A stretch of DNA of 64,000 nucleotides, from assembly GCF_030068545.1 (NCBI RefSeq), contig NZ_JASJOR010000007.1:186001-250000 (forward strand), written 5' to 3'. The stretch comes from Xanthocytophaga flava (GTDB taxonomy: Bacteria > Bacteroidota > Bacteroidia > Cytophagales > 172606-1). The notes beneath the pieces are model-generated. The model searched no databases, was not told the DNA's origin, and worked only from the letters and a program-made list of their open reading frames with translations. A program made the translations under genes and the position numbers. Positions 32,497 to 40,512 of the stretch are shown here, piece by piece (position 1 is the first letter of the stretch; each line of letters starts with the position of its first letter).

Positions 32497-33483
32497 ATGG
32501 GTGGCAATCTTTTTAAACTTGGCCGACTTTCTAAGTCTGATTATCAGAAAGTAGAAGCTACACTAAAACCTTTTCTGGATAAGACTTTTGGTTCGTTGTA
32601 TCGCATCCCCAGGTATTACGCTTCCAAACCTGATTTTGGAGACCTGGATATTATAGTCTCATCGAATGCCTTTGATGGGAACTGGGAAAGAGTGAAAGCA
32701 GATATTATCATAGAGTTACAGTTGAAAGAGTTCAAATCAGTAGGGCATGTGTTTTCAACTAGCTTTATGAACTTCCAGGTAGATTATTTTACTGTCGGCC
32801 ACCAATACTTTGAAAGTACCTATAACTTTATGTGTTTTAATGATCTGGGTAACATACTCGGTAAAATGTTCCGCCGCTTTAACCTGAAATATGGAGAGGA
32901 AGGTTTACTCTATGTGTATCGTCGTGATGATGGGCATTACAAGAAGGACTTACCTGTATCTCAAAATATGGAAAAGATAGTAGGTTTTCTTGGATTGTCT
33001 TATGAACAATGGGTAAAGGGGTTTGATACATTAGATGACATGTTTAGTTGGGCCATACAATCCCCTTATTTCTCTGTAAAGCCATTTGTTGAACCTTCGA
33101 AGGTAACAGAGCAACGTATCGAAACCCGAACTACTATACAACGTTTTGTACAGTGGCTGGAAGAACATCAGATAACAAAAACTTATGAATACCTGGAAGA
33201 TCGGGATCAGTATCTACCTATGATCAATGCATACTTCCCAGAAAGTCAATTGGATGAGCAGATCAAAAGGGAACAGATTAGGGAAGAAGAGGCAAAGATT
33301 ATGAATGAGAAATTTAATGGAACTGTGGTAATGGAACTAACAGGCTTGTCAGGTAAAGAACTGGGAGCTTTTATTGTTCGTTTTAAAAGTCAATTTAACG
33401 ATTTTGAAGACTTTCTCTTACAAACAGATAAGAGTGTGGTCCAAAACCGGATTGTTGAATTGTGGAAGACACCTGAATCATAA
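32497..33483 (+). CDS. putative nucleotidyltransferase-like protein
   Basis: A 328-residue soluble protein. Near the N-terminus the string ASKPDFGDLDIIV looks like the G-x-x-D-x-D metal-binding strand of the nucleotidyltransferase superfamily, preceded by RIPRYY. The following strands and FNFQVDYFTVG could hold a third acidic residue (QVDYF). The C-terminal third is helical with repeated KREQIREEE. I cannot name a family or substrate. The ATG at 32497 is chosen because the in-frame TTG at 32470 lies inside the rnr terminator. It sits alone between rnr and the repeat-rich region. Confidence 0.6.
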   Translation: MGGNLFKLGRLSKSDYQKVEATLKPFLDKTFGSLYRIPRYYASKPDFGDLDIIVSSNAFDGNWERVKADIIIELQLKEFKSVGHVFSTSFMNFQVDYFTVGHQYFESTYNFMCFNDLGNILGKMFRRFNLKYGEEGLLYVYRRDDGHYKKDLPVSQNMEKIVGFLGLSYEQWVKGFDTLDDMFSWAIQSPYFSVKPFVEPSKVTEQRIETRTTIQRFVQWLEEHQITKTYEYLEDRDQYLPMINAYFPESQLDEQIKREQIREEEAKIMNEKFNGTVVMELTGLSGKELGAFIVRFKSQFNDFEDFLLQTDKSVVQNRIVELWKTPES

Positions 33484-33850
33484 TCAATATTCTGATATTT
33501 CTTCATTTTGACTGGAGTTCCAATTATTGACAATAATGACCTAAACTCCGGTCAAACTCAAAAGTGAACAGAATTTAGGTCAAATGAGAAAATGACCGTT
33601 ATTCGAATATTTTCTGAATATGATCGGTATTCTAGTCAAACAGATAAATGAGTGATATTCTGGTCATTTTTTTATTTCTCAATAAATTTTTTTGATCAGG
33701 TAAATAAAAAGATTTGAACTAAAAAATGTTCAGATTAGCATCTTATACTATTTGATTGGAATAACTTGGTTAGCACAAAAATAAAAAAGGTATAACAACT
33801 TGTATAGACAAGTAAGAAGTACTATTTTGCTTGTCTATACAAGTTGTTAT
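33484..33850. other. 367-base control region upstream of gntR
   Basis: No gene. It is rich in dyad symmetry: TTGACTGGAGTT (33508-33519) pairs with AACTCCGGTCAA (33544-33555); ATTATTGACAATAAT (33523-33537) is a palindrome in its loop; TGACCTAAA (33537-33545) pairs with TTTAGGTCA (33574-33582). GGTCA/TGACC-like half-sites recur to about 33666. The last 60 bases are the GntR operator repeat. Confidence 0.7.
33508..33582. repeat. nested inverted repeats with GGTCA/TGACC half-sites
   Basis: Three dyads overlap in 75 bases: a 12-bp arm pair with one G-T wobble (33508-33519 with 33544-33555), a 15-base palindrome in its loop (33523-33537), and a perfect 9-bp pair (33537-33545 with 33574-33582). The dyads are mutually exclusive because they share bases. 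Confidence 0.65.
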
Positions 33851-33851
33851 A
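33791..33851. promoter_or_regulatory. GntR-type double operator in a 22-bp inverted repeat
   Basis: Two perfect 22-base arms (33791-33812 and 33830-33851) are separated by 17 bases. Each arm contains CTTGTATAGACAAG or its complement, itself a palindrome of the TTGT-N-ACAA kind bound by HutC-type GntR regulators. The right arm ends on the A of the gntR start codon. Between the arms TATTTTG (33823-33829), with CTTG 20 bases upstream, resembles a weak Bacteroidota promoter, so the repressor would cover the -33 box, start site and start codon. Confidence 0.8.
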
Positions 33852-34567
33852 TGTCTATTCCTCACTACAAGCAACTTCATCAGTTGCTAAAACAGCAGAT
33901 TCTGACTGGGACTTTTCAGGAAGGAACTCTTCTGCCTTCAGAAAACGAGTTATGTGCCACACATCATATCACACGTGCAACGGTCAGGCAGGCTTTGGAC
34001 GAACTGGTGAAAGAAAAACTAATCTATAAACACAGAGGCAAGGGAAGTGTAGTAAGTCAACAACGAAAGAGCTTAGGTCTACTTTCATTTAAAGGATTTT
34101 CAGAGGTAGTAGGAGCCTCCCATACTTCTGTAAATACAGAGATATTGCATAAGCCTACTATACAACCCTGGCCAGAAGATTTCTTTTATCCTTTATCAGA
34201 GCGGGAGATTGAAGTAGGCTGTATCTATTTGGAAAGGCTTCGATTGGCTGATAACCACCCGGTGATGCTCGAATATACCTATATCCCTACTAGTGATCTC
34301 TCTGGCTTTCTGGAATATAATTTAGGTAAAGATTCTTTGTTTGAAACACTGCATGTGCATTACAATCTGGATATTATCAATGTTGAACAGGATATAAGGG
34401 CGATTGTAGCAGATAAAAATACTGCTGATCAATTAGGTCTTATGACCGGAGCGCCTATTCTACATATTTATCGACGTTATGGTACAAATCGTGCCGATTT
34501 CTATATATACAGTTCCTTATATTGTAACACTACTCATTATGCATTGAGTAATAGTTTTGATTCATAG
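33851..34567 (+). CDS. GntR/HutC-family transcriptional regulator
   Basis: A 238-residue repressor-type regulator. The winged helix-turn-helix fills about residues 1-70 (LLPSENELCATHHITRATVRQALDELVKEKLIYKHRGKGS) and a UTRA effector domain fills about 85-235 (ERLRLADNHPVMLEYTYIP, ending YRRYGTNRADFYIYSS). HutC-type domains bind small molecules such as sugars, urocanate or phosphorylated metabolites. The frame is open from a TTG at 33800, but that lies inside the operator; the ATG at 33851 gives the canonical IPHYKQL start. deoC follows 29 bases later, so a deoxyribose-related effector is a reasonable guess. Confidence 0.88.
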   Translation: MSIPHYKQLHQLLKQQILTGTFQEGTLLPSENELCATHHITRATVRQALDELVKEKLIYKHRGKGSVVSQQRKSLGLLSFKGFSEVVGASHTSVNTEILHKPTIQPWPEDFFYPLSEREIEVGCIYLERLRLADNHPVMLEYTYIPTSDLSGFLEYNLGKDSLFETLHVHYNLDIINVEQDIRAIVADKNTADQLGLMTGAPILHIYRRYGTNRADFYIYSSLYCNTTHYALSNSFDS

Positions 34568-34596
34568 ATAACTATTTATTAACCAATTTACTTGTT

Positions 34597-35361
34597 ATGG
34601 ATAAAATCACTGAACTCGCCAAAATGATAGATCATTCGCTGTTGCATCCAACTATGACAGACGAAGATCTGAAAAAAGGATGTGAACTCGCCAAAGCCTA
34701 TCACACAGCATCTGTTTGTATTAAACCGTATGCTGTAAAACAGGCGGCAGCCTGGCTTGCAGGATCGGATGTACTGGTTTGCACAGTTATTGGCTTTCCG
34801 CATGGGAACAGTACAACAGCAATAAAGGTGGCAGAGACGGAAAAAGCCTGTCTGGATGGAGCTACTGAAATTGATATGGTGGTTAATATAGGTAAAGTAC
34901 TCAGCCATGACTGGGCATATATATCAGATGAAATCAAACAAATTCACGATACCTGTACTACCCATAATGCCATCCTGAAAGTAATATTTGAAAATGATTT
35001 TCTGCCAGATGATTCCTATAAGATTAAACTATGTGAAATATGTAGTGAAATTGGAGTTGAGTTCATCAAAACATCAACCGGATATGGCTATGTAAAACAG
35101 GCAGATGGTAGCTATAATTACAAAGGAGCAACTGAACATGACCTGAAACTTATGCGTGAACATGCATCTCCTCAGGTACAGGTAAAAGCTGCTGGTGGTA
35201 TACGTACATTGGATGAACTACTAAAAGCAAAAGAACTGGGCGTAACCCGTATAGGCGCTACAGCTACAGTAGCTATGCTGGAGGAAGCGAAGAAACGTTG
35301 GAACATACAAACCGATGAATCTGTTAGTACATCCTTTGCTGGTGAGACAAAGGGGTATTAA
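34597..35361 (+). CDS. deoC: deoxyribose-phosphate aldolase
   Basis: Class I aldolase that splits 2-deoxyribose 5-phosphate into glyceraldehyde 3-phosphate and acetaldehyde in deoxynucleoside breakdown. The Schiff-base lysine is in VEFIKTSTGYG and the second active-site lysine in VQVKAAGGIRT. At 254 residues it is complete, with a short extra tail. It lies directly downstream of the gntR gene and probably shares its regulated transcript; a good terminator ends the unit. Confidence 0.95.
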   Translation: MDKITELAKMIDHSLLHPTMTDEDLKKGCELAKAYHTASVCIKPYAVKQAAAWLAGSDVLVCTVIGFPHGNSTTAIKVAETEKACLDGATEIDMVVNIGKVLSHDWAYISDEIKQIHDTCTTHNAILKVIFENDFLPDDSYKIKLCEICSEIGVEFIKTSTGYGYVKQADGSYNYKGATEHDLKLMREHASPQVQVKAAGGIRTLDELLKAKELGVTRIGATATVAMLEEAKKRWNIQTDESVSTSFAGETKGY

Positions 35362-35390
35362 CAAAGTTGTTTATAGTATAAGGGGTATAG

Positions 35391-35420
35391 AGCAGAGTGT
35401 CAAACTCTGCTTTTGTTTTT
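35391..35420 (+). terminator. Rho-independent terminator of the gntR-deoC unit
   Basis: AGCAGAGT / ACTCTGCT (8 bp, five-base loop) followed by TTTGTTTTT, 29 bases after the deoC stop. Confidence 0.8.
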
Positions 35421-35597
35421 AGAAGCGTAACAACAGGAGAAATAGTTATTAGTATGAACTCGTATTGTATGTTTGGTTTGCTAGATGAAAATATGTTTCT
35501 TTGAGCACTTCCTGTTTTAAAGTCTGATGAATATAGGATAATAATAGGGAGCTTTATACTAAACTGAAAATTGAATTAAAAACCACCACTACCAACT

Positions 35598-36311
35598 ATG
35601 AAAAGACATATTCCTAATATTTTTACATGTGGAAACTTGTTTTGTGGATGTGTGGGTATAGTTCAGGTTTTTCAGAATGATCTTATTTCTCAGACTAATC
35701 TTAACTTTGCCGCCTATATGATTGGGTTGGCCGCAGTGCTTGACTTCGGCGATGGATTTGCTGCCCGGATACTTAAATCACATTCAGCGATAGGTAAAGA
35801 GTTAGATTCATTGGCTGATTGTGTCACATTTGGAGTTCTACCAGGAATAATGTTATATAAACTCTTGCAGCGAAGCCTAATGAATAATGATTATAGCCTG
35901 GAATTGTTTATTGTACTGCCCTACATTGCATTCCTGATTACCATATTCTCTGCCTTAAGACTTGCTAAGTTTAATGTAGACACCCGCCAGACAGATTCAT
36001 TTATAGGAGTGCCTACACCTGCCAATGCATTATTTGTAGGAGCATTGCCACTCATTTTGTGGCAACATCCTCAGTGGAGTACCTATATCCTTAATCCGAT
36101 TGTGTTATGTGGCTATATATTGATAATGAGTTTTCTGATGACTTCAGAAATTCCTTTATTTGCCTTAAAATTCAAAGATTTTTCTATAGCTAATAATAAA
36201 GTCCGTTACCTGTTCCTGCTACTTTCCCTTAGTTTAATTATTTTCCTGCAGTTTGCGGCACTTCCATTAATCATTGTTTTGTATATCCTTCTTTCTTTGA
36301 TTAAATTCTAA
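35598..36311 (+). CDS. pssA: CDP-diacylglycerol-serine O-phosphatidyltransferase
   Basis: Inner-membrane enzyme that makes phosphatidylserine, the precursor of phosphatidylethanolamine. The CDP-alcohol phosphatidyltransferase signature is intact: DGFAAR, eight residues, G, three, DSLAD (about residues 51-74). The 237 residues contain about seven hydrophobic segments. The start MKRHIPNIFTCGNLFCG is typical of the Bacteroidota/Bacillus-type enzyme. It stands alone between two gaps. Confidence 0.93.
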   Translation: MKRHIPNIFTCGNLFCGCVGIVQVFQNDLISQTNLNFAAYMIGLAAVLDFGDGFAARILKSHSAIGKELDSLADCVTFGVLPGIMLYKLLQRSLMNNDYSLELFIVLPYIAFLITIFSALRLAKFNVDTRQTDSFIGVPTPANALFVGALPLILWQHPQWSTYILNPIVLCGYILIMSFLMTSEIPLFALKFKDFSIANNKVRYLFLLLSLSLIIFLQFAALPLIIVLYILLSLIKF

Positions 36312-36698
36312 AATCACATAAAAAGTCACAGGAATGTCCTTTTTACAATACAGAGCCCTGTTTTAATCCTCTTTTTTTAACAAACCCATCACTTTTATTA
36401 CTTATAAGAGTTTATTTCCAATTCGCAACCTTTTTCTTTAGTTAAATAGGAAATACAATTCATTTTCAAATATTTAGTTTCTCCTACTCATCATTTTACC
36501 CTATAAAACCATAGGCGTATTTCTAACTCTGGAACTTATTCTTATAGTTTTAACAGGGCATAATGGCAAAATTACAAGTTGAGGCCATATACTGGTTTTA
36601 CATTTTCACTCTTAGGCGTACTTATCTTCAAAGGTGCGAATCAAATTTCTTCGCCACAAGTATGTACTAGTGTTAAACAGATGTAAACAGATATTCTC
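36312..36698. other. 387-base AT-rich gap between pssA and the receiver gene
   Basis: No gene, strong repeat or clear terminator seen. A weak AAAAAG...CTTTTT dyad near 36320-36345 may end the pssA transcript. TATCTTC at about 36623 vaguely resembles a -7 box for the receiver gene. Confidence 0.5.
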
Positions 36699-37103
36699 AT
36701 GCAGGAAAAATTGCTAATAATCCAGACAGAAAGCTCAGTTATAAAAACATTCGAGGCGGTATTGGGAAGTGAATACAAACTTATTGTAAAAAATGATGGC
36801 CTCGAAGCTATAGACTGGCTGGAAAAAGGAAACCACACTGATCTGATTATTGCAGATGCAGGTATGCCTTACTTGAACAGTGTCGATTTTATTAAAGAGT
36901 TACGCTCTAATATTGCTCATAGAAATACTCCTATTCTAATTTTGTCAGATCTTGATAAAGTTACAGAGCGCAATTTATATATACATGCTGGTGCCACAGA
37001 CTTTACGATCAAGCCCTTATCCAAATCTCAGTTAAAACAACGTATACGCCAATTACTTGGGAAATCTACTATTGACTCCCAGGATGTCCTTCTGGCCAGC
37101 TAA
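36699..37103 (+). CDS. single-domain response-regulator receiver, degenerate acidic pocket
   Basis: A 134-residue stand-alone receiver (CheY-like) domain. The phospho-acceptor position is Asp53 in IIADAGMP, the Ser/Thr switch is Ser83 in ILSDLD, and the conserved lysine is Lys105 in FTIKPLS. The pair of acidic residues that binds Mg2+ at the end of strand 1 is missing: LLIIQTESS has Gln9-Thr10 where CheY has Asp-Asp. Phosphorylation may therefore be weak or absent, and the protein may act by binding. No kinase gene is adjacent. A terminator follows. Confidence 0.88.
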   Translation: MQEKLLIIQTESSVIKTFEAVLGSEYKLIVKNDGLEAIDWLEKGNHTDLIIADAGMPYLNSVDFIKELRSNIAHRNTPILILSDLDKVTERNLYIHAGATDFTIKPLSKSQLKQRIRQLLGKSTIDSQDVLLAS

Positions 37104-37132
37104 TTATATTTTCACTTTATAATAGCTAATAG

Positions 37133-37170
37133 AGTAAGTGTCTGGTTGGAATAGCTTTGCACTTACTTTT
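37133..37170 (+). terminator. Rho-independent terminator of the receiver gene
   Basis: AGTAAGTG / CACTTACT (8 bp) with a 19-base loop and a short TTTT tract, 30 bases after the stop. Confidence 0.65.
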
Positions 37171-37223
37171 ATATACAATCAGTCCCTTTACAAAAATTTT
37201 GTTCACTCTCTATTTTCACAGCT

Positions 37224-37352
37224 ATGAAAACCAGTATTGCTATTGTTCTTATCCTTATTACTGCTGTTGCCTGTACCTCTGTAGACCCTGCTCATAGTGG
37301 CAAAAAGGCTTATGCTGCCAAAGCACCCAGAAATAAGTCTGCCTGGAAATAA
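37224..37352 (+). CDS. small lipoprotein, 42 residues
   Basis: A short open frame from ATG 37224 to TAA. The product begins MKTSIAIVLILITAVACTS, a lipoprotein signal with lipobox TAVAC (Cys17), leaving a mature peptide of only about 26 residues, Lys/Ala-rich with a terminal SAWK. No known family. It sits between the receiver terminator and the convergent ACC-deaminase-like gene, whose stop is four bases away. The well-formed lipobox is the main reason to believe it. Confidence 0.6.
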   Translation: MKTSIAIVLILITAVACTSVDPAHSGKKAYAAKAPRNKSAWK

Positions 37353-37356
37353 TAGT

Positions 37357-38286
37357 TTACAGGTTTGATAATTGGGGAAGCCTTCCCTGTAGGCCTCCTG
37401 TATGAACGGAGATAATGATATCTCCTCGTTTAAATCTACCCTGCAGGATAAGGTCTTCTACTCCAGCAAGCATTTTGGCTGTATAAACCTGGTCAATCAG
37501 GAAGTTATTTTCCTGTTCGAAGCGATGAATGAAAGAAAGTAATTCAGGAGTAGTTTTGGCATATCCACCAAAATGGTAGCTTGTCTCAAGATGCCAGTTT
37601 CTAAACGTAGGAACCGGCTGATCTTCCTGTAAATAATACTGTGAGAGTAATTCCTGAATATCGCTTTTCAGAAAGTCGCCTCCTTTTAATACAGGTATGC
37701 CCAGACATGTATTCTTGCCCTCCAGTCCTGCAATCAAGCCCGCTACAGTCCCACCCGTTCCACAGGCACAGCTAACATAATCAAAGGGGATATTTATTTC
37801 CTGAATAATTTCGGTGCAACCTTTCACTGCTAATGCATTACTACCACCTTCGGGAATCATGTAAAATGAACCATAGTGCTCCTGAATCTTCTTAAATAAC
37901 TCTGATTTATCCTTTAAACGATATTCTTCTCTCGGCCAGAACTCCAGTTGCATATGACAGATTTGAGCAAACTGAAGAGTTGGAGACAACTGAGTAATTT
38001 CCTGACCTCGTATAATACCAACTGTTTCAAACCCAAATAAAGAACCCGCAGCGGCTACTGCATAGAGGTGATTGGAGTAAGCCCCTCCAAATGCTAGCAA
38101 TGTTTTATATCCCTGTTCTTTTGCACATTGTAAATTGTATTTTAATTTTCTCCATTTATTCCCTGATATTTGTGGGTCGATCAGATCGTCACGTTTAATT
38201 AGCCATTGTACCCCAGCTTTTTCGGCCACAGCACTATAAATAGGTTGAATGGGTGTAGGTCTTTTATGAAACAGCTCTTCTGGCAT
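37357..38286 (-). CDS. ACC deaminase / D-cysteine desulfhydrase family PLP enzyme
   Basis: A 309-residue fold-type II PLP enzyme. The PLP lysine is in ISGNKWRKLKYNL (near residue 44), AFGGAYSNHLYA follows, and the glycine-rich loop is CGTGGTVAG. Family members are 1-aminocyclopropane-1-carboxylate deaminases or D-cysteine desulfhydrases; many bacterial members act on D-cysteine, and sequence alone does not decide. It is divergent from the pseudouridine synthase gene and overlaps nothing. Confidence 0.85.
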   Translation of the reverse strand: MPEELFHKRPTPIQPIYSAVAEKAGVQWLIKRDDLIDPQISGNKWRKLKYNLQCAKEQGYKTLLAFGGAYSNHLYAVAAAGSLFGFETVGIIRGQEITQLSPTLQFAQICHMQLEFWPREEYRLKDKSELFKKIQEHYGSFYMIPEGGSNALAVKGCTEIIQEINIPFDYVSCACGTGGTVAGLIAGLEGKNTCLGIPVLKGGDFLKSDIQELLSQYYLQEDQPVPTFRNWHLETSYHFGGYAKTTPELLSFIHRFEQENNFLIDQVYTAKMLAGVEDLILQGRFKRGDIIISVHTGGLQGRLPQLSNL

Positions 38287-38383
38287 AAGTTAGAGGTCTT
38301 GTAGAATGAATTGCAGTATACTAATTGCAAAGAAAACTGATTTTTACGATTGAGTTAATAATCTATTTTAATGAAGCAAAAAC

Positions 38384-39424
38384 ATGAACAGTGATTTTAG
38401 TGAAAATAATGAGTTAAATGAAGATGGGGATTTGTATGAACATTATCGCATTGTAGTGGATAAAGGGCAGTCCTTAGTACGAATAGATAAGTTTTTGATG
38501 GATCGCATTCCGAATGCTACACGTAATAAAGTACAACAGGGAATCGAAGCAGAATCTGTTAAAGTCAATGATAAAGTTGTCAAATCAAGCTATAAGATTA
38601 AGCCATTGGATGTAATAACTGTATCATTACCTGAGCCTCCACGGGATACAGAAGTTATTCCGGAAAATATTCCGCTGAATATTGTCTATGAAGATAACGA
38701 ATTATTGGTTATCAATAAACCTGCCGGCATGGTAGTACACCCAGCATACCAGAACTGGACAGGCACATTAGTAAATGCGTTAGCTTATCACTTTCAAAAT
38801 CTACCCACTACACAAAATGGGGAAGGCCGGCCAGGTTTGGTACATCGCATTGATAAAGATACTTCAGGGCTTATGGTTGTTGCAAAGACAGAGTTGGCAA
38901 TGGCCCATCTGGCCCGGCAGTTCTATGATCATAGTATTGAACGAACTTATTATGCAATGGTGTGGGGCGAGGTCAATCCACCCGAAGGAACAGTTAATGT
39001 TAATCTGGGTCGCAGTCCCAAAGACCGACGGGTTGTAGCTGCATTTCCAGACAGTGATATTGGTCGCCATGCAGTTACTCATTATAAAACTCTCAAGGCA
39101 TTACGCTATATCTCGCTAGTACAATGTAACCTGGAAACCGGACGAACACATCAGATACGTGCCCATATGCAATACATAGGACATCCTTTGTTTAATGATG
39201 AAACCTATGGAGGGAATAGAATACTTAAAGGAACAACCTTTACCAAATACAAACAATTTGTAGAGAATTGTTTTAAACTTTTACCACGACAGGCTCTTCA
39301 TGCCAAATCATTGGGTTTCCAACATCCCAAAACCCGTCAATGGATGCAATTTGATAGCGAACTACCCGAAGACTTCTTATCTGTTCTTGAAAAATGGGAA
39401 AAATATGTAAATACACAGGAGTAA
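38384..39424 (+). CDS. RluA/RluD-family 23S rRNA pseudouridine synthase
   Basis: A 346-residue enzyme that isomerises uridine to pseudouridine in RNA. An S4 RNA-binding domain occupies about residues 25-90 (VRIDKFLMDRIPNATRNKVQQGIEAESVKVN) and the catalytic domain follows, with the family Asp in GLVHRIDKDTSGL (near residue 153) and ETGRTHQIRAHM later. Presence of the S4 domain and the size favour RluD (helix 69 of 23S rRNA), but RluC-like specificity is possible. Confidence 0.92.
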   Translation: MNSDFSENNELNEDGDLYEHYRIVVDKGQSLVRIDKFLMDRIPNATRNKVQQGIEAESVKVNDKVVKSSYKIKPLDVITVSLPEPPRDTEVIPENIPLNIVYEDNELLVINKPAGMVVHPAYQNWTGTLVNALAYHFQNLPTTQNGEGRPGLVHRIDKDTSGLMVVAKTELAMAHLARQFYDHSIERTYYAMVWGEVNPPEGTVNVNLGRSPKDRRVVAAFPDSDIGRHAVTHYKTLKALRYISLVQCNLETGRTHQIRAHMQYIGHPLFNDETYGGNRILKGTTFTKYKQFVENCFKLLPRQALHAKSLGFQHPKTRQWMQFDSELPEDFLSVLEKWEKYVNTQE

Positions 39425-39707
39425 GACGTAATAAAATAGTCTCTGTCTATGCCATATTTTTAATAAAATGAAGAAACTTTTTCACTTTGTTTATCGTTCA
39501 CACATCAACCTAGTATGAACGCCAATAAAAGTGTTTTAGCTAATTTGTTAGGCGAGCAACGGTTTTTCCCTCTGGAAAACGTGTAAAAGTTCAGATTTAA
39601 ATTGCAGGAATCTTATTCTTTGGCTACTTTGCATACATTTTCCATACGGATCTAGACCCATTAGTGAATTCATTCTCAGTTATTAACATATAAAATTTCT
39701 TTTTCTA

Positions 39708-40460
39708 GTGATTATACTTGCTTTTTTCTTTGCCCACTGGTATATCTCATTATTTTGCCAGACGTTTTTTTTGCATCGGTATGCTGCGCATAAAATGTTT
39801 ACCATGAATATGTTCTGGGAGAAGTTTTTTTATCTTCTTACATACGTATCGCAAGGGTCTTCATTTTTAAGTCCAAGAGGGTATGCTATTCTGCACCGGA
39901 TGCATCATGCGTATAGTGATACCGATAAGGATCCTCACTCTCCACATCATACCGAGAATGTTTTTACAATGATGTGGAAAACAAAAGATATTTATAACGA
40001 TTACGTAAATTTCCGTAAAGACCCTGAGCCTCAGTTTGATCGTAATTATCCTTACTGGAAAGCACTAGAAAATATTGGAGACTCATGGCCTTCTCGCATT
40101 GCATGGGGGACATTTTATGTATTAGTTTACATTGCTGCTTTTATATGGTTGGATATGCATTGGGCATTTTTCTTCCTGCTACCTATCCATTTTCTGATGG
40201 GACCCGTACATGGAGCTATTGTAAACTGGAGCGGTCACAAGTACGGTTATTCAAATTTCGATAATCACGATAAGTCTAAAAATTCTCTGATAATGGATGT
40301 GTTGATGATGGGAGAGTTATTTCAGAACAACCATCACAAACTGCCTAATCGTCTGAACTTTGCTGCTAAGTGGTTTGAATTTGATCCAACGTATCCCATT
40401 ATAAAGGTATTGAGCTGGTTAAAGATTATTCAGCTAAAGCCTGTAAAAGTAAAAGCTTAA
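39708..40460 (+). CDS. membrane fatty-acid (acyl-CoA) desaturase
   Basis: A 250-residue integral membrane di-iron enzyme. Three histidine boxes are present: HRYAAH near residue 23, HRMHHAYSD near 64, and QNNHHKLP near 205; the last replaces the usual HNxHH with NNHH. Transmembrane segments lie at about 1-18, 35-50 and 125-165. It probably introduces a cis double bond into membrane fatty acids. The start is GTG: the frame is closed by TAA 24 bases upstream and there is no earlier ATG. The first histidine box is close to the N-terminus, which is short for the family. A terminator follows. Confidence 0.87.
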   Translation: MIILAFFFAHWYISLFCQTFFLHRYAAHKMFTMNMFWEKFFYLLTYVSQGSSFLSPRGYAILHRMHHAYSDTDKDPHSPHHTENVFTMMWKTKDIYNDYVNFRKDPEPQFDRNYPYWKALENIGDSWPSRIAWGTFYVLVYIAAFIWLDMHWAFFFLLPIHFLMGPVHGAIVNWSGHKYGYSNFDNHDKSKNSLIMDVLMMGELFQNNHHKLPNRLNFAAKWFEFDPTYPIIKVLSWLKIIQLKPVKVKA

Positions 40461-40466
40461 TATATG

Positions 40467-40495
40467 AAAGCCCTGATGAATTCAGGGCTTTTTTT
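40467..40495. terminator. bidirectional terminator between desaturase and gldE
   Basis: AAAGCCCTGA / TCAGGGCTTT (10 bp, five-base loop) with seven Ts following on the plus strand. It lies between two convergent genes and probably serves both. Confidence 0.88.
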
Positions 40496-40512
40496 ATAGA
40501 GTTGATCTATTT

